A DNA stretch of 30,811 nucleotides from DATAWZ01 sp036266975 (GCA_036266975.1 DATAWZ010000060.1:1-30811), one strand, 5' to 3'. Numbered from the stretch's first letter, positions 22,305 to 30,649 are shown. Program-made: numbers and translations. The notes: generated from the sequence alone by a model not told the origin.

Positions 22305-23162
22305 GTGCGCCTGGCGACATGGAACGTGAACTCGGTCAAGCAGCGCCTGCCGCGGCTGCTGCCCTGGCTCGAGCAACGCCGGCCGGACGTCGTCTGCCTG
22401 CAGGAGACCAAGCTCGCGAACGAGGCGTTCGACGCGCTGCTCGACGAGGAGCTCGCCGCCCGCGGCTACGCGGTCGCCCGCCACGGCGAAGTCCAGTGGA
22501 ACGGCGTGGCGATCCTCTCCCGGGTCGGGCTCGAGGACGTGGTGGCCGGGATCGCCGGCGCGCCCGGGTTCCCGCACGACGAGGCCCGTGCCGTCGCCGC
22601 CACCTGCGCCGGCGTGCGCGTGCAGTGCGTCTACGTCCCCAACGGCCGGACCCCCGACTCCGAGCACTATCACTACAAGCTCGCCTGGCTGAAGGCGCTG
22701 CAGGAGGTCCTCGCCGCCGAGCAGCTCGAGGCGATCCTGTGCGGCGACATGAACATCGCGCCCACCGACGCGGACGTGTTCGATCCCGACGCCTACGTCG
22801 GGCAGACCCATGTGACCGCGCCCGAGCGCGCCGCGCTGGCCGAGCTCGAGCGGGTGGTGGGCCTGCGCGACGTCGTGCGCGAGCGCTGGCCGAACGAGCG
22901 GGTGTTCAGCTACTGGGACTACCGCGCCGGCATGTTCCACAAGGACCTGGGGATGCGGATCGACCTCATCCTCGCCACCGAGGGCGTCGCCGGCCGCGTG
23001 CGGGCGGCGTGGGTGGACCGGCAAGCGCGCAAGGGCAGCGGGCCCAGCGACCACGCGCCGGTGATGGTCGACCTCGACGAGGCGCCCGACGGGGACATCG
23101 GCCCGGTGGTGCCGCCCCCCTCGGCGCCCGCGGCGCCGCGCGGGTCGGCGAAGCTGCCGTAG
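22305..23162 (+). CDS. xthA: Exodeoxyribonuclease III / AP endonuclease
   Basis: A 285-residue ExoIII-family nuclease for base-excision repair. Landmarks: TWNVNSVKQRLPRLLPWL (residues 5-22), the metal-binding QETK, VYVPNGR, the catalytic GDMNIAPTDADVFD, WDYRAGMFHKDLGMRIDLIL and the terminal SDHAPV with the active His. The C-terminus has a roughly 25-residue extra tail rich in P and A after VDLDEAPD, just before a 9-bp tandem repeat containing its TAG stop. GTG at 22305 starts directly at RLATWNVNSV and is likely leaderless. Confidence 0.95.
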   Translation: MRLATWNVNSVKQRLPRLLPWLEQRRPDVVCLQETKLANEAFDALLDEELAARGYAVARHGEVQWNGVAILSRVGLEDVVAGIAGAPGFPHDEARAVAATCAGVRVQCVYVPNGRTPDSEHYHYKLAWLKALQEVLAAEQLEAILCGDMNIAPTDADVFDPDAYVGQTHVTAPERAALAELERVVGLRDVVRERWPNERVFSYWDYRAGMFHKDLGMRIDLILATEGVAGRVRAAWVDRQARKGSGPSDHAPVMVDLDEAPDGDIGPVVPPPSAPAAPRGSAKLP

Positions 23163-23191
23163 TCGCCGTAGTCGCCGTAGTCGCCGTAGTC
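23156..23191. repeat. 9-bp tandem repeat GCCGTAGTC x4
   Basis: Four perfect copies of GCCGTAGTC. The first provides the xthA stop (TAG 23160-23162), and because the unit is 9 bp every copy repeats an in-frame TAG. It fills the 32-bp space to the stop of the convergent MDR gene. Confidence 0.9.
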
Positions 23192-23194
23192 GCC

Positions 23195-24223
23195 TCAGCC
23201 GCTGACGCGCACCACGAGCTTGCCGCGGTTGCCGCCGGTGAACAGCTGGTCGAGCGCCTCGCGCGCGTTCTCCAGGCCGTCCACGACGGTCTCCTCGGCC
23301 CTCAGCTTCCCGGTCGCCCACCGCCCGGCGAGCTGCTCGACGATCTCGGCGAAGCGCTCGGCGTAGTCGAGCACGAGGAAGCCCTGCAGCGTCGAGCGGG
23401 TCATCAGCAGCTGCCCGACCGCGCGCTGTCCGATCGGCTCGCTGCCGTCGCCGAACTGGTTGTAGTCGGCGATCATCCCGCACAGTGCGACGCGCGCGCC
23501 GATGTTCAGGCGATCCAGGATCGCGTCCATCAGCGGCCCGCCGACGTTCTCGAAGTCGCCGTCGATGCCGTTGGGCGTGGCCGCCACGAGCTGGTCGTGC
23601 CAGTCCTCGGCGCGGTGGTCCACGCACGCGTCGGCGCCGAGGTCCTCCACGACGTGGGCGCACTTCTCCGGGCCGCCGGCGACGCCGACCACGCGCGCCT
23701 GCTGGGACTTGGCCAGCTGCGTGGCGATCGAGCCCACCGCGCCGGCCGCGCCGGAGATCACCACGGTCTCACCGGGCGCCAGCGCGAGGATCTCCAGGCC
23801 CAGCCAGGCGGTGATGCCGGTGTGCCCGAGCACCCCGACGAACGCGCTCGGCGGCGCGGGCAGCGGATCGGGCAGCACGGTGAACGGTGAGATCAGCGCC
23901 GAGTCGTCGGCGACGGTGAGCTCCTGCCAGCCGGTCCAGCCGAGCACGTGCGCGCCCACGGGCAGGTCCGCGCGCCGCGACTCGATCACCCGCCCGACGC
24001 CGAGGCCGCGCATCACCGAGTCCAGCGGCACCGGCGGCATGTAGCCGCGATGGTCGCTCATCCAGATCCGGTTGGTGGGGTCCAACGAGAGCACGAGGGT
24101 CTGCACGAGCGCCTGCCCGTCGCCGAGCTCGCCGACCGGCTCGGTCACGAACTCCAGGTCGGCGTCGGTCACCTTGCCCGCCGGTCGACGGCGCAGCCGG
24201 TAAGCACGATTGGTGCGGCTCAT
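23195..24223 (-). CDS. NADP-dependent MDR oxidoreductase (leukotriene B4 dehydrogenase/CurA-like)
   Basis: A 342-residue zinc-independent medium-chain reductase. The N-terminal segment (RRRPAGKVTDADLEFVTEPVGELGDGQALVQTLVLSLDPTNRIWM) and SDHRGYMPPVPLDSVMRGLGVGRV are hallmarks of the prostaglandin reductase/YncB group, which reduces alpha,beta-unsaturated carbonyls. The nucleotide-binding motif is GAAGAVGSIATQLAK, followed by GVAGGPEKC. ATG at 24223 with GGGGAG about 8 nt upstream. Monocistronic by its surroundings; convergent with xthA. Confidence 0.92.
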   Translation of the reverse strand: MSRTNRAYRLRRRPAGKVTDADLEFVTEPVGELGDGQALVQTLVLSLDPTNRIWMSDHRGYMPPVPLDSVMRGLGVGRVIESRRADLPVGAHVLGWTGWQELTVADDSALISPFTVLPDPLPAPPSAFVGVLGHTGITAWLGLEILALAPGETVVISGAAGAVGSIATQLAKSQQARVVGVAGGPEKCAHVVEDLGADACVDHRAEDWHDQLVAATPNGIDGDFENVGGPLMDAILDRLNIGARVALCGMIADYNQFGDGSEPIGQRAVGQLLMTRSTLQGFLVLDYAERFAEIVEQLAGRWATGKLRAEETVVDGLENAREALDQLFTGGNRGKLVVRVSG

Positions 24224-24253
24224 CTCTCGCTCCCCTCTCTTGGAGTCTGCGGT

Positions 24254-24275
24254 CGCGCCAATGCTGACAGGCGCG
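24254..24275 (-). terminator. Hairpin after small membrane protein gene
   Basis: CGCGCC (24254-24259), a 10-nt loop, GGCGCG (24270-24275), immediately after the stop codon at 24279 on the minus strand. No T-tract, so a weak or factor-assisted terminator is the most that can be claimed; it also lies upstream of the MDR start. Confidence 0.4.
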
Positions 24276-24278
24276 GCG

Positions 24279-24554
24279 TCAGCCGCCGGGCGTGAGCATC
24301 AGCCCGGTGATCAGCACGATCGGCCAGATCACGATGACGGCGATGATCGTGTAGCCGACCAGCAGTTGTCGAACCTCCTCGACGGCGAGCGCCCTGGGCA
24401 CGACGATCAGCCCGGCAACCGTGATCGCGACCCCGACGACGAAGCCGAGCCCGCCGTGGTTGTTGACCGTCAAGCCGAACATCGCGGCGCCGCTGACGGC
24501 GGCGATGACCCCGGCGAGGATCAGGGCCCACTCGTGCTGGTTCTTCTGTGACAT
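24279..24554 (-). CDS. Small three-segment membrane protein
   Basis: A 91-residue protein, MSQKNQHEW followed by hydrophobic segments at about residues 11-29, 35-51 and 66-86 (LVGYTIIAVIVIWPIVLITGL). No family is recognised. ATG at 24554 has AAGGTG upstream; the 77 codons that continue the frame upstream are basic and low-complexity and are not needed. It stands alone between a decayed gene and the MDR gene. Confidence 0.65.
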   Translation of the reverse strand: MSQKNQHEWALILAGVIAAVSGAAMFGLTVNNHGGLGFVVGVAITVAGLIVVPRALAVEEVRQLLVGYTIIAVIVIWPIVLITGLMLTPGG

Positions 24555-24658
24555 CACGCGCACCTTGACGGCTTTCCGCCCCGCACGCAACCGGGTAACG
24601 CGGCGTGGTGATTTTGGGATAAAGGGTGAGGTGCCTCGGCCACCCTGGCGCGCCGTGG

Positions 24659-25675
24659 TTACGAGACCGGCACCGGCAAGCTGTCGGTCGGCTCGCGGTG
24701 GCCGTTGCGCAGAACGGTCGTGCAGGCGCGGTAGACCGCGACCGGGCCCTTGACGCCCACGGCCGGAGCGACGCTCGCGCTGCACGTGCCGGACTTGGTG
24801 AGCGTGAGCGTGTCAACCGTGCGGGAGGACCGGCACGTCACGCGCAGGCGGATCCGCTCCGCGGTGCCGGCCTTGAACGACCCGCTCACCCGTCCGCTGA
24901 CGTGGATGCGCCCGGCGCTCTCGGTGACGCCGGTCAGGGAGGAGCGGCGCGTGAGCTTGAGCGCCTGCGAGACCGAGGAGCCGGCGATCGCCTCGTAGCG
25001 CGCCGCGCTGCACGAGCTCGATCTCCACCGTGCGTCCAACGAGCGCCGACCGCGCTGCGCCGCTGACGACGACCTTCGAGCCGTCCGGGGTGACGTCGAT
25101 CAGCAGGTCGCCGCTGGAGTCGAAGGCCAGCCCGCTCGCTCCGCCGGTCGACGCCGCGGTTGCCGCGCCGCCGTCGCCCAGCGGCGTGCCCGAGGGACCG
25201 CTGCCGGTGTCGTGGTCGGCGACGTCGGCGAGGACCTCACCGGAGGTGTAGCTCGCCAGCGTGGGCGACGTGCCGCTCGCCGGCACGAGCGCCACCCTCC
25301 GGCCCGTCGCCGGCAGCGTAGGCGACGTCCCCTGCGGCGTCGATGGCCACGGAGGGGTTGTTGAGCGAGCCCCCGGGTGCGCCGCCCTCGCCCGCGATCT
25401 GGGTGAGCGTGCCGCTGCTCATCGACAGCACCTCGACCGCGCCCGAGGAGCTCGCATACGCGATGTCGCCGGCCGGGCTCATCGAGATCGTGCCCGGCTG
25501 CACGTTGGCGAAGGCCGGAATGTTCTCCAACGCGTAGGCGTCCCCGCCGGTGATCGCCTCGCCGAAGTAGGTGCCACTCGCGGCGGGCACGAACTGCAAT
25601 CCGTGGGTCGTGACGGACGTGAGGATCGCCAGGTCGCCGCTCGAGTCGACGCCGACCTCGGCGACGGTGAGATGC
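24659..25675 (-). pseudogene. Secreted repeat-type protein, broken by two frameshifts and lacking its start
   Basis: Three overlapping frames together encode one protein: VGVDSSGDLAILTSVTTHGLQFVPAASG...AIDAAGDVAYAAGDG, then VALVPASGTSPTLASYTSG...LAFDSSGDLLIDVTPDGSKVVVSG...VEIELV, then SAARYEAIAGSSVSQALKLTRRS...RACTTVLRNG. The recurring D(S/A)(S/A)GDLxxx segments look like beta-propeller (NHL-like) repeats, and the Cys-paired end looks secreted. Frame changes occur near 25301-25310 and near 24995-25010, each consistent with one extra base. No start codon with signal peptide is seen; the frame runs into the 3' end of the neighbouring small gene. Sequencing error in GC-rich runs is possible. Confidence 0.65.
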
Positions 25676-25924
25676 CTATTCGCTCTCGCCGGACGCGCCG
25701 CCGGTCATCGTCAGCCGCTGGAGGTAGGCGATCACGGCCGCGAGGCTGAGGACCAGTGCGAGCAGTGCGAGCCCGAGCGTCAGCCAGCTGTGTCCGGCGA
25801 CCAGGGAGATGATCGCCACGACCATCAAGACCACGATGAGCAGAGGGTACGTCGCGGCCGCGCCGGTCGGTGACGCCGCCGCGCGTCGAGCTGGTGAAAC
25901 GTCACGTGGGTTGGGCCGATCCAT
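25676..25924 (-). CDS. Small two-segment membrane protein
   Basis: An 82-residue protein: a basic N-terminus (MDRPNPRDVSPARRAAA), hydrophobic segments at about residues 28-46 and 52-70, then a polar C-terminus. No family is recognised. ATG at 25924 lacks a ribosome binding site. Its TAG stop lies where the decayed gene's sequence begins, so the two may once have been one operon. Confidence 0.55.
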   Translation of the reverse strand: MDRPNPRDVSPARRAAASPTGAAATYPLLIVVLMVVAIISLVAGHSWLTLGLALLALVLSLAAVIAYLQRLTMTGGASGESE

Positions 25925-26237
25925 GGACGAGGGATATCGCCACACCGCGAGGCCGGTTGCGAGCGCTGTCCGAGTTCCGACCTGCCGTTGTGTTGACTCT
26001 TGACCATCGGGCGCGTGTTCACCACCCGTTCGTGACCGGGACGCACGCAGGCGAGGTCAGGATCCCGACGGAAGCTCTGGCCAGCGCGCGCCGGCGCGTT
26101 CACCCTGGGATCAATGAGCACGGGCGACCACCGGGATCGAGCACCGAAGGAGCGAGCAGCGGCGCCGCCGCGTGGAATCGACGCGGTCGCGAGCGGCCGC
26201 CGTCGACGCCATCAGCAGGCCGTCGTTCAGGCGGAGG
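25925..26237. other. 313 bp without a supported gene
   Basis: Short frames exist on both strands but none has a plausible start, ribosome binding site or recognisable protein. No strong repeat or hairpin stands out. It follows the Crp/Fnr gene's stop codon and precedes the small membrane gene's start. Confidence 0.5.
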
Positions 26238-27074
26238 TCACGCGCATGACGGGCGCGTGGGGGAAGTCGCGCCGGGCCGTCCGGGGGATGGCGGGGCGCA
26301 CGCGCGCGTGAGCCGTGGCGGGCCTGCGCCGTTGGCGAGCGTCGGCGCCACCGGCCCCAGTTCCATCAGCTCGCCGGGAGGATCTCCGACCAGCAGCCAG
26401 CCGCTCGGGCCCGGGACGGCGGCATTCCTGCGCGCGAGCTCCGTGAGCGCGGTGGTCACCGTCGGTCGGGTTGCGGCGACGAGATCGGCGAGATCGTTGT
26501 GCGTCAGGCGGAGCGGCAGCAGGACGCCGTCGCCACGGACGCGTCCCCAGCGCTCGGCAAGGTGCCAGAAGAGCATGTGCAGGCGAACGTCGACCCGCGC
26601 CTGGTGGACGATCGCCATGTTCACCGCCAGGTTGCGCGAGCGGGTCACGGCTCGCCCGATGATCCGGCCGATGATCTGCGGATGGCGCGCGAGCCGTCGT
26701 GCGAAGGCATCGCCCAGGACGGCCAGTCTCGCGGGCTCGAGCACGCGCCAGCCGGTGGTGGTGGGCAGCGTCGGCGGCTCGTCCTCCCCCTGCCAAGGGC
26801 GCAGCAGGTCTCCCTGTCCCAGCAGCTCGGCGCCGAACCGCCCCTCGACCCCGACGCGGCGGAGCAACGTGCCGTCGAGCACCAGCAACCCGATCGAGTC
26901 GAGGCCCAGCTCGGCGTGAGTGCCCAGCCAGGGCCCGGAGTCCAGCACGATCACCTGCGCGATGCACTCCCGAGCGGCGAGGCTGCGGGCCGGCTCCGCA
27001 AGCGACTCGGCGAGATCGGGGTCCTCCTCCAGGACCCGGCAGAGGCGCTCCACCGTCGGCTCGTCGATCACCAC
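26238..27074 (-). CDS. Crp/Fnr-family transcriptional regulator
   Basis: A 278-residue regulator. The N-terminal cyclic-nucleotide-binding-like barrel includes IGLLVLDGTLLRRVGVEGRFGAELLGQGDLLRPWQ (about residues 40-92), a variant used by several Crp-type regulators without the cAMP phosphate-binding loop motif. The C-terminal winged helix is RLTHNDLADLVAATRPTVTTALTELAR (about 198-225). The last 30 residues are P/R-rich and do not belong to the fold. Start is GTG 27074 or GTG 27071. A short palindrome lies 8 bp upstream. Signal and target genes are unknown; the YrbE permease gene diverges 229 bp away. Confidence 0.85.
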   Translation of the reverse strand: MVIDEPTVERLCRVLEEDPDLAESLAEPARSLAARECIAQVIVLDSGPWLGTHAELGLDSIGLLVLDGTLLRRVGVEGRFGAELLGQGDLLRPWQGEDEPPTLPTTTGWRVLEPARLAVLGDAFARRLARHPQIIGRIIGRAVTRSRNLAVNMAIVHQARVDVRLHMLFWHLAERWGRVRGDGVLLPLRLTHNDLADLVAATRPTVTTALTELARRNAAVPGPSGWLLVGDPPGELMELGPVAPTLANGAGPPRLTRACAPPSPGRPGATSPTRPSCA

Positions 27075-27081
27075 TCACCCA

Positions 27082-27092
27082 CTGTGTCACAG
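27082..27092. promoter_or_regulatory. CTGTGTCACAG palindrome before the Crp/Fnr gene
   Basis: CTGTG-T-CACAG, 8 bp before the GTG start. It has TGTG and CACA half-sites like those of Crp/Fnr operators, but their spacing is far shorter than the usual 6 bp gap, so an operator role is tentative. Confidence 0.3.
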
Positions 27093-27201
27093 GTCGCCAC
27101 GGGTCGCGCCGAAGCCGGTGGGCAAGGCGATCAGAACTCTGACACCCGCGCACTCGCACCGAGCACGGGGCCGCACGACGTCCCCCTCGACGGCAGGAAT
27201 T

Positions 27202-27240
27202 CCGACGTTGCGCCGAACGCGGGTCACATACCCGACGTTG
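27202..27240. repeat. Direct repeat CCGACGTTG at 30-bp spacing
   Basis: CCGACGTTG at 27202-27210 and 27232-27240 in the 229-bp gap between Crp/Fnr and YrbE genes. Spacing of 30 bp is nearly three helical turns, compatible with two binding sites of one regulator; nothing else in this gap is recognisable. Confidence 0.35.
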
Positions 27241-27303
27241 GCTGGGGCGCTCGAGCACCCGGCCGTCGATCGTGATCGATGTGGACAGGACGATCACACG
27301 GCG

Positions 27304-28212
27304 GTGCGGCCGGTGAGTGCTCGGACGAGCCCCGACCCGGGCGCGCAGGCCCCCTCGCCGGTCTCGCTGCGGCCGGGGCGCGTGGGTGCCCCGCGCCGTT
27401 CCGCGCCGCCCTCGCACCCGCCGAGAGTGATCGACGCCGGCACCAGCGCGCTCGAGCAGATCGCGGGGATGCTCATGCTGGCAGGCGTCGCGATCGTCGC
27501 GTGCGTCACGCCGCCGTTCACCTGGCGGGACGATTTCGTGCAGGAGAGCTGGCTGATCGTCAAGCGGTGCACGTTGCCGGTCATCATCTCCACGGTCTTC
27601 TTCGGTCTGGGCGCACCCGGGATCGAGGGGGGAAACATCATGCTCATCTTCGGCACGGTCGACCGGCTCGGTGCGTTCTTCGTGATGGCATCGGTGCGCG
27701 AGTTTGCTCCCTGGATCAATGGCATGGTGATCGCGGGCGTCGGGGGGACGGCGATCTGCGCCGATCTCGGGGCCCGCAAGGTGCGCGAGGAGCTGGACGC
27801 GCTCGCGGTCCTGGGCCTGGACCCGGTGCGCGTGATCGTCGCGCCGCGCTTTCTCGCCCTGGGTGTGACCACCGCCGCGATGAATCTGATCGCCATCGTC
27901 TTCGGGGTCATCGGGGGCTGGCTGGCGGTCATGCTCCTGCAGAATCAGAGCACCGCGGGCTACCTGGCGACCTTCACCTCGAATTTCAGCATGCCTGACC
28001 TGCTCGGCAGCGTGATCAAGACCAGCCTGTTCGGGTTCATCATCGCTGTGGTGTGCTGCTACAAGGGCATGCACGTGAAGGGCGGCGCCGAAGGCGTGGG
28101 CCGCGCCGTCAACCAGGGGGTCGTCATCGCCTTTGCGGGGATCTGGGTGTTCAACTTCGTGTTCACCACGACCCTGCTGGCGGCCTTTCCGGAGACCGCG
28201 AACCTGCATTGA
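27304..28212 (+). CDS. YrbE/MlaE-type ABC permease, orphan
   Basis: A 302-residue integral membrane protein of the MlaE/YrbE4 family, the permease of lipid-transport ABC systems that work with MCE proteins. The diagnostic GGTAICADLGARKVREELDALAVLGLDPVRVIVAPRFLA loop is intact, with CCYKGMHVKGGAEGVGRAVNQGVV near the C-terminus and about five hydrophobic segments. GTG 27304 is used, but a shorter start at GTG 27427 (VIDAGTSALEQ) would skip an unlikely proline-rich N-terminus and give 261 residues, near the family norm. No second YrbE, MCE protein or Mkl-type ATPase follows, unlike complete mce loci. Confidence 0.85.
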   Translation: MRPVSARTSPDPGAQAPSPVSLRPGRVGAPRRSAPPSHPPRVIDAGTSALEQIAGMLMLAGVAIVACVTPPFTWRDDFVQESWLIVKRCTLPVIISTVFFGLGAPGIEGGNIMLIFGTVDRLGAFFVMASVREFAPWINGMVIAGVGGTAICADLGARKVREELDALAVLGLDPVRVIVAPRFLALGVTTAAMNLIAIVFGVIGGWLAVMLLQNQSTAGYLATFTSNFSMPDLLGSVIKTSLFGFIIAVVCCYKGMHVKGGAEGVGRAVNQGVVIAFAGIWVFNFVFTTTLLAAFPETANLH

Positions 28213-28304
28213 TCCGGCCCGCAGCGCCGACCCGCTGTCTGGAGCCGATCGTCGATCGACGCCGGCGTCCGGGAGCAGGTAGCGTTGTCGGTGAGGGAGA
28301 TGCG

Positions 28305-29825
28305 GTGGACGTCAGCTCATTGATGCGGCAGGCGGCGCGCGCCAACGCGCACCGCCCCGCGATCGTCAGCGAGGAGCGCACGCTGGACTTTGCCGGCGCG
28401 TGGCAGCGCGGGGTGCGCATGGCCAACGGTCTGCGCGCCCTTGGTGTGCGGCCTGGCGACCGCGTCGCGGGCCTCGAGGACAACAACCTCGGCGCCGCCG
28501 ACCTGCTGCTCGGCTGCGCGATCGCCGGCGCCGTGCGAGTCCCGCTGTACCCGCGCAACTCCCCCGGCGCGCACGCACACATGGTCGAAGGCACCGAGTG
28601 CCGCGTCGTGGTCTGCGATGAGCACTACGCCGCCAGCCTCGCGGAGACTCGGGTCGAGCACGTGCTCGCGCGCGACGGCGGCTACGAGCGCTGGCTCGCC
28701 GCCCAGGACGACCGCGACCCCGAGATCCCGTTGGCCCCCGACGACTGGTACGTGATCCGCCACTCGGCGGGCACGACCGGTAAGCCCAAGGGCGTCGCCT
28801 ACACCCAGCACGACTGGGTGGCCAACTGCCGCAACTGGGTGTTCCCGCTCGAGCGCCTGCACGCCGGCAGCGTGGTCGGCCATGCCGGCCCGATCTCCCA
28901 CGCCTCCGGCTACCTGTTCATCCCCGGCTGGCTGTGCGGCGCCGCGAACGTCCTGTTCGGGGCCTTCGACGCGGGCAAGGTGCTGGGCATGATCGCCGAG
29001 CACGGCGTCAGCCACATGTTCGCGGTGCCGACGATGGTCCAGGCGCTCAGCACCCATCCCGAGGCCGCGGCGGCGCGCGCGACGCTGGGCTCGCTGCTGA
29101 TCGGAGGCGCTCCGATCACCGACGCCACGGCGCTGCACGCACACGAGGTCTTCGGCGACGTCATGTTCCAGATCTACGGCCAGACCGAGGCGGTGCCGCT
29201 GACCACGATGTCCTCGGCCGAGTGGTTCGCCGATATCGAGGGGTCGGAGCCGCTGCGCGCGGCGGGCCGCGTGATCCCTTGGGCACGGGTGGAGATCCGC
29301 GACGAGGGGGACAACACGCTACCGATCGGCGAGGAGGGCGAGATCGTCGCCCAGGTGGAGGGCCAGATGCACGAGTTCTGGGGCGACCCGGAGCTGACCG
29401 CGACGCGCCTGATCGACGGCTGGGTCCACACGCGCGACGTCGGGCGCCTGGATGAGAACGGCTACCTGTACGTGCTGGACCGCGTCGACGACATGATCGT
29501 CTCCGGCGGCTTCAACATCTGGCCGGCCGAGCTGGAGAGCGTGATCGCCGACGTTCCCGGCGTCGTCGAGGCGGCGGTGTTCGGCGTTCCCGACGAGCGC
29601 TGGGGCGAGTCGCCGATGGCCGTGGTGTGCGTGAGCGAGGCCGGCGCGGTCGCCGAGGAGCAGGTCATCGCCGCCTGTCGCGAGCGGCTCGGCTCTTACA
29701 AGAAGCCCGCTCGCGTGGAGCTCACCACCGAGCCGCTCCCCAAGAGCGTGGTCGGCAAGCTGCTGCGCAAGCAGCTGCGTGAGCCCCACTGGGCCGGGCA
29801 CGAGCGCCGCGTGAGCGGCGCCTAG
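28305..29825 (+). CDS. Acyl-CoA/carboxylate ligase (AMP-forming)
   Basis: A 506-residue adenylate-forming ligase. The P-loop motif is RHSAGTTGKPKG (152-163), with FQIYGQTE, HTRDVGRLDENGYLYVLDRVDDMIVSGGFNIWP and the catalytic lysine in LPKSVVGKLLRKQLR. TRD replaces the usual TGD of motif A7. It therefore activates an acid to acyl-AMP and probably to acyl-CoA; substrate unknown. GTG 28305 has AGGGAG upstream; ATG 28323 would be 6 codons shorter. It follows the orphan YrbE gene by 92 bp on the same strand; a joint role in lipid import and activation is possible but unproven. Confidence 0.9.
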   Translation: MDVSSLMRQAARANAHRPAIVSEERTLDFAGAWQRGVRMANGLRALGVRPGDRVAGLEDNNLGAADLLLGCAIAGAVRVPLYPRNSPGAHAHMVEGTECRVVVCDEHYAASLAETRVEHVLARDGGYERWLAAQDDRDPEIPLAPDDWYVIRHSAGTTGKPKGVAYTQHDWVANCRNWVFPLERLHAGSVVGHAGPISHASGYLFIPGWLCGAANVLFGAFDAGKVLGMIAEHGVSHMFAVPTMVQALSTHPEAAAARATLGSLLIGGAPITDATALHAHEVFGDVMFQIYGQTEAVPLTTMSSAEWFADIEGSEPLRAAGRVIPWARVEIRDEGDNTLPIGEEGEIVAQVEGQMHEFWGDPELTATRLIDGWVHTRDVGRLDENGYLYVLDRVDDMIVSGGFNIWPAELESVIADVPGVVEAAVFGVPDERWGESPMAVVCVSEAGAVAEEQVIAACRERLGSYKKPARVELTTEPLPKSVVGKLLRKQLREPHWAGHERRVSGA

Positions 29826-29967
29826 CCAGCAGCCGAGCGGGCGCCGGCGCAAGCCCCAGAGCCCTTGCCGGCGAGGGCCCGCCGAACCGCGGTCACGTGT
29901 GGGCCTCCCCGGGGCGCCGGCCAAGATGCGGCGGCGTCGAGCGAAGTGCGGAATGAGCGTTCCGATG

Positions 29968-30018
29968 GGGGGTGTGGTTCGTAACGTGCGCTGAGCGCAA
30001 GCAGGGAACCACACCCCC
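29968..30018. terminator. 13-bp perfect inverted repeat with nested hairpin between convergent genes
   Basis: GGGGGTGTGGTTC (29968-29980) and GAACCACACCCCC (30006-30018) pair perfectly around 25 nt, within which TGCGCT-G-AGCGCA (29987-29999) forms a second stem. It lies between the ligase stop (29825) and the stop of the coiled-coil gene (30065), so a bidirectional terminator is the simplest reading. No T-tract. The region 29826-30064 otherwise holds no supported gene. Confidence 0.55.
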
Positions 30019-30064
30019 GCCTCAGGCGGCGAACGGACCGCTGGATCGATCGTCTTCGGGCCAC

Positions 30065-30649
30065 TCAGGAGCGCTCGGTCTCGCTGGAGCGCCCCGCGCG
30101 CACGCGCTTGGCGGCGCCCCGGAGCTCCTCGGCCACCTCGCCCTCGCGCTCGGCGCGCTCGCGCTCGGCCGTGGCGACGGACCGCTCCTGCTGGGCCTCT
30201 CGCTCGTCGGCGCCCGCCCTGGCGCGAGCGGCCACGCGCTCTGACTCCGCGCGCTCGCGGCTCGCGCGCAGTTGCTGGTCCTCGTCGTGGGCCGCGCGCC
30301 GGACCTCGTGCAGCCGGTGCTGCTCGGCCGCCCGCTCGGTCTGGTCGGCCTGGGTCGCGGCGTGCTCCTCGCTGCGGAGCGCCGCCTCGCGGGCGTCGGC
30401 GGCGTTGCGCTGGGCCCGTTCGGCGTGGCGGTTGGCCTCTGCGCGAAGGTCGGCGGCGTAGTCGCGCTGCTCGACCGCCGCGTCGGTGAGCACGCCCTCG
30501 CGGACGAGCTCCTCGTCGCCGAGCAGCCAGCCGAGGAGTTCCTCCATCCGGGCGTCGAGCCGGTCGGGGTTCAGCCCGACGAGCCGCGCCGGGATGCGCA
30601 CGCCGCGCAGCCAGGTGCGGACGGTGGTTCTCGCGATCGCGCGGATCAT
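30065..30649 (-). CDS. Coiled-coil protein of unknown function
   Basis: A 194-residue protein. Residues 1-60 are moderately hydrophobic and basic (RAIARTTVRTWLRGVRIPARLVGLNPDRLDARMEELLGWLLGDEELVREGVLTD), after which residues 60-190 form one long, Glu/Arg/Ala-rich helical stretch with coiled-coil character. No signal peptide or membrane segment. ATG at 30649 has a strong GGAGG and overlaps the stop of the upstream coiled-coil gene (ATGA). Low-complexity helices hinder assignment; its partner is likely the upstream protein. Confidence 0.75.
   Translation of the reverse strand: MIRAIARTTVRTWLRGVRIPARLVGLNPDRLDARMEELLGWLLGDEELVREGVLTDAAVEQRDYAADLRAEANRHAERAQRNAADAREAALRSEEHAATQADQTERAAEQHRLHEVRRAAHDEDQQLRASRERAESERVAARARAGADEREAQQERSVATAERERAEREGEVAEELRGAAKRVRAGRSSETERS

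Noticed and set aside
25870..26919. A 349-codon plus-strand frame over the Crp/Fnr gene
   Set aside because: It is low-complexity and antisense to a recognisable regulator.
28053..28304. Longer N-terminus for the second acyl-CoA ligase
   Set aside because: It would overlap the YrbE gene by 160 bp in another frame; the GTG at 28305 has a good ribosome binding site and a normal family start.
29822..30064. An 80-codon minus-strand frame between the ligase and the coiled-coil gene
   Set aside because: Composition is Arg/Ala/Ser-rich with no domain or ribosome binding site, and it crosses the strong inverted repeat.
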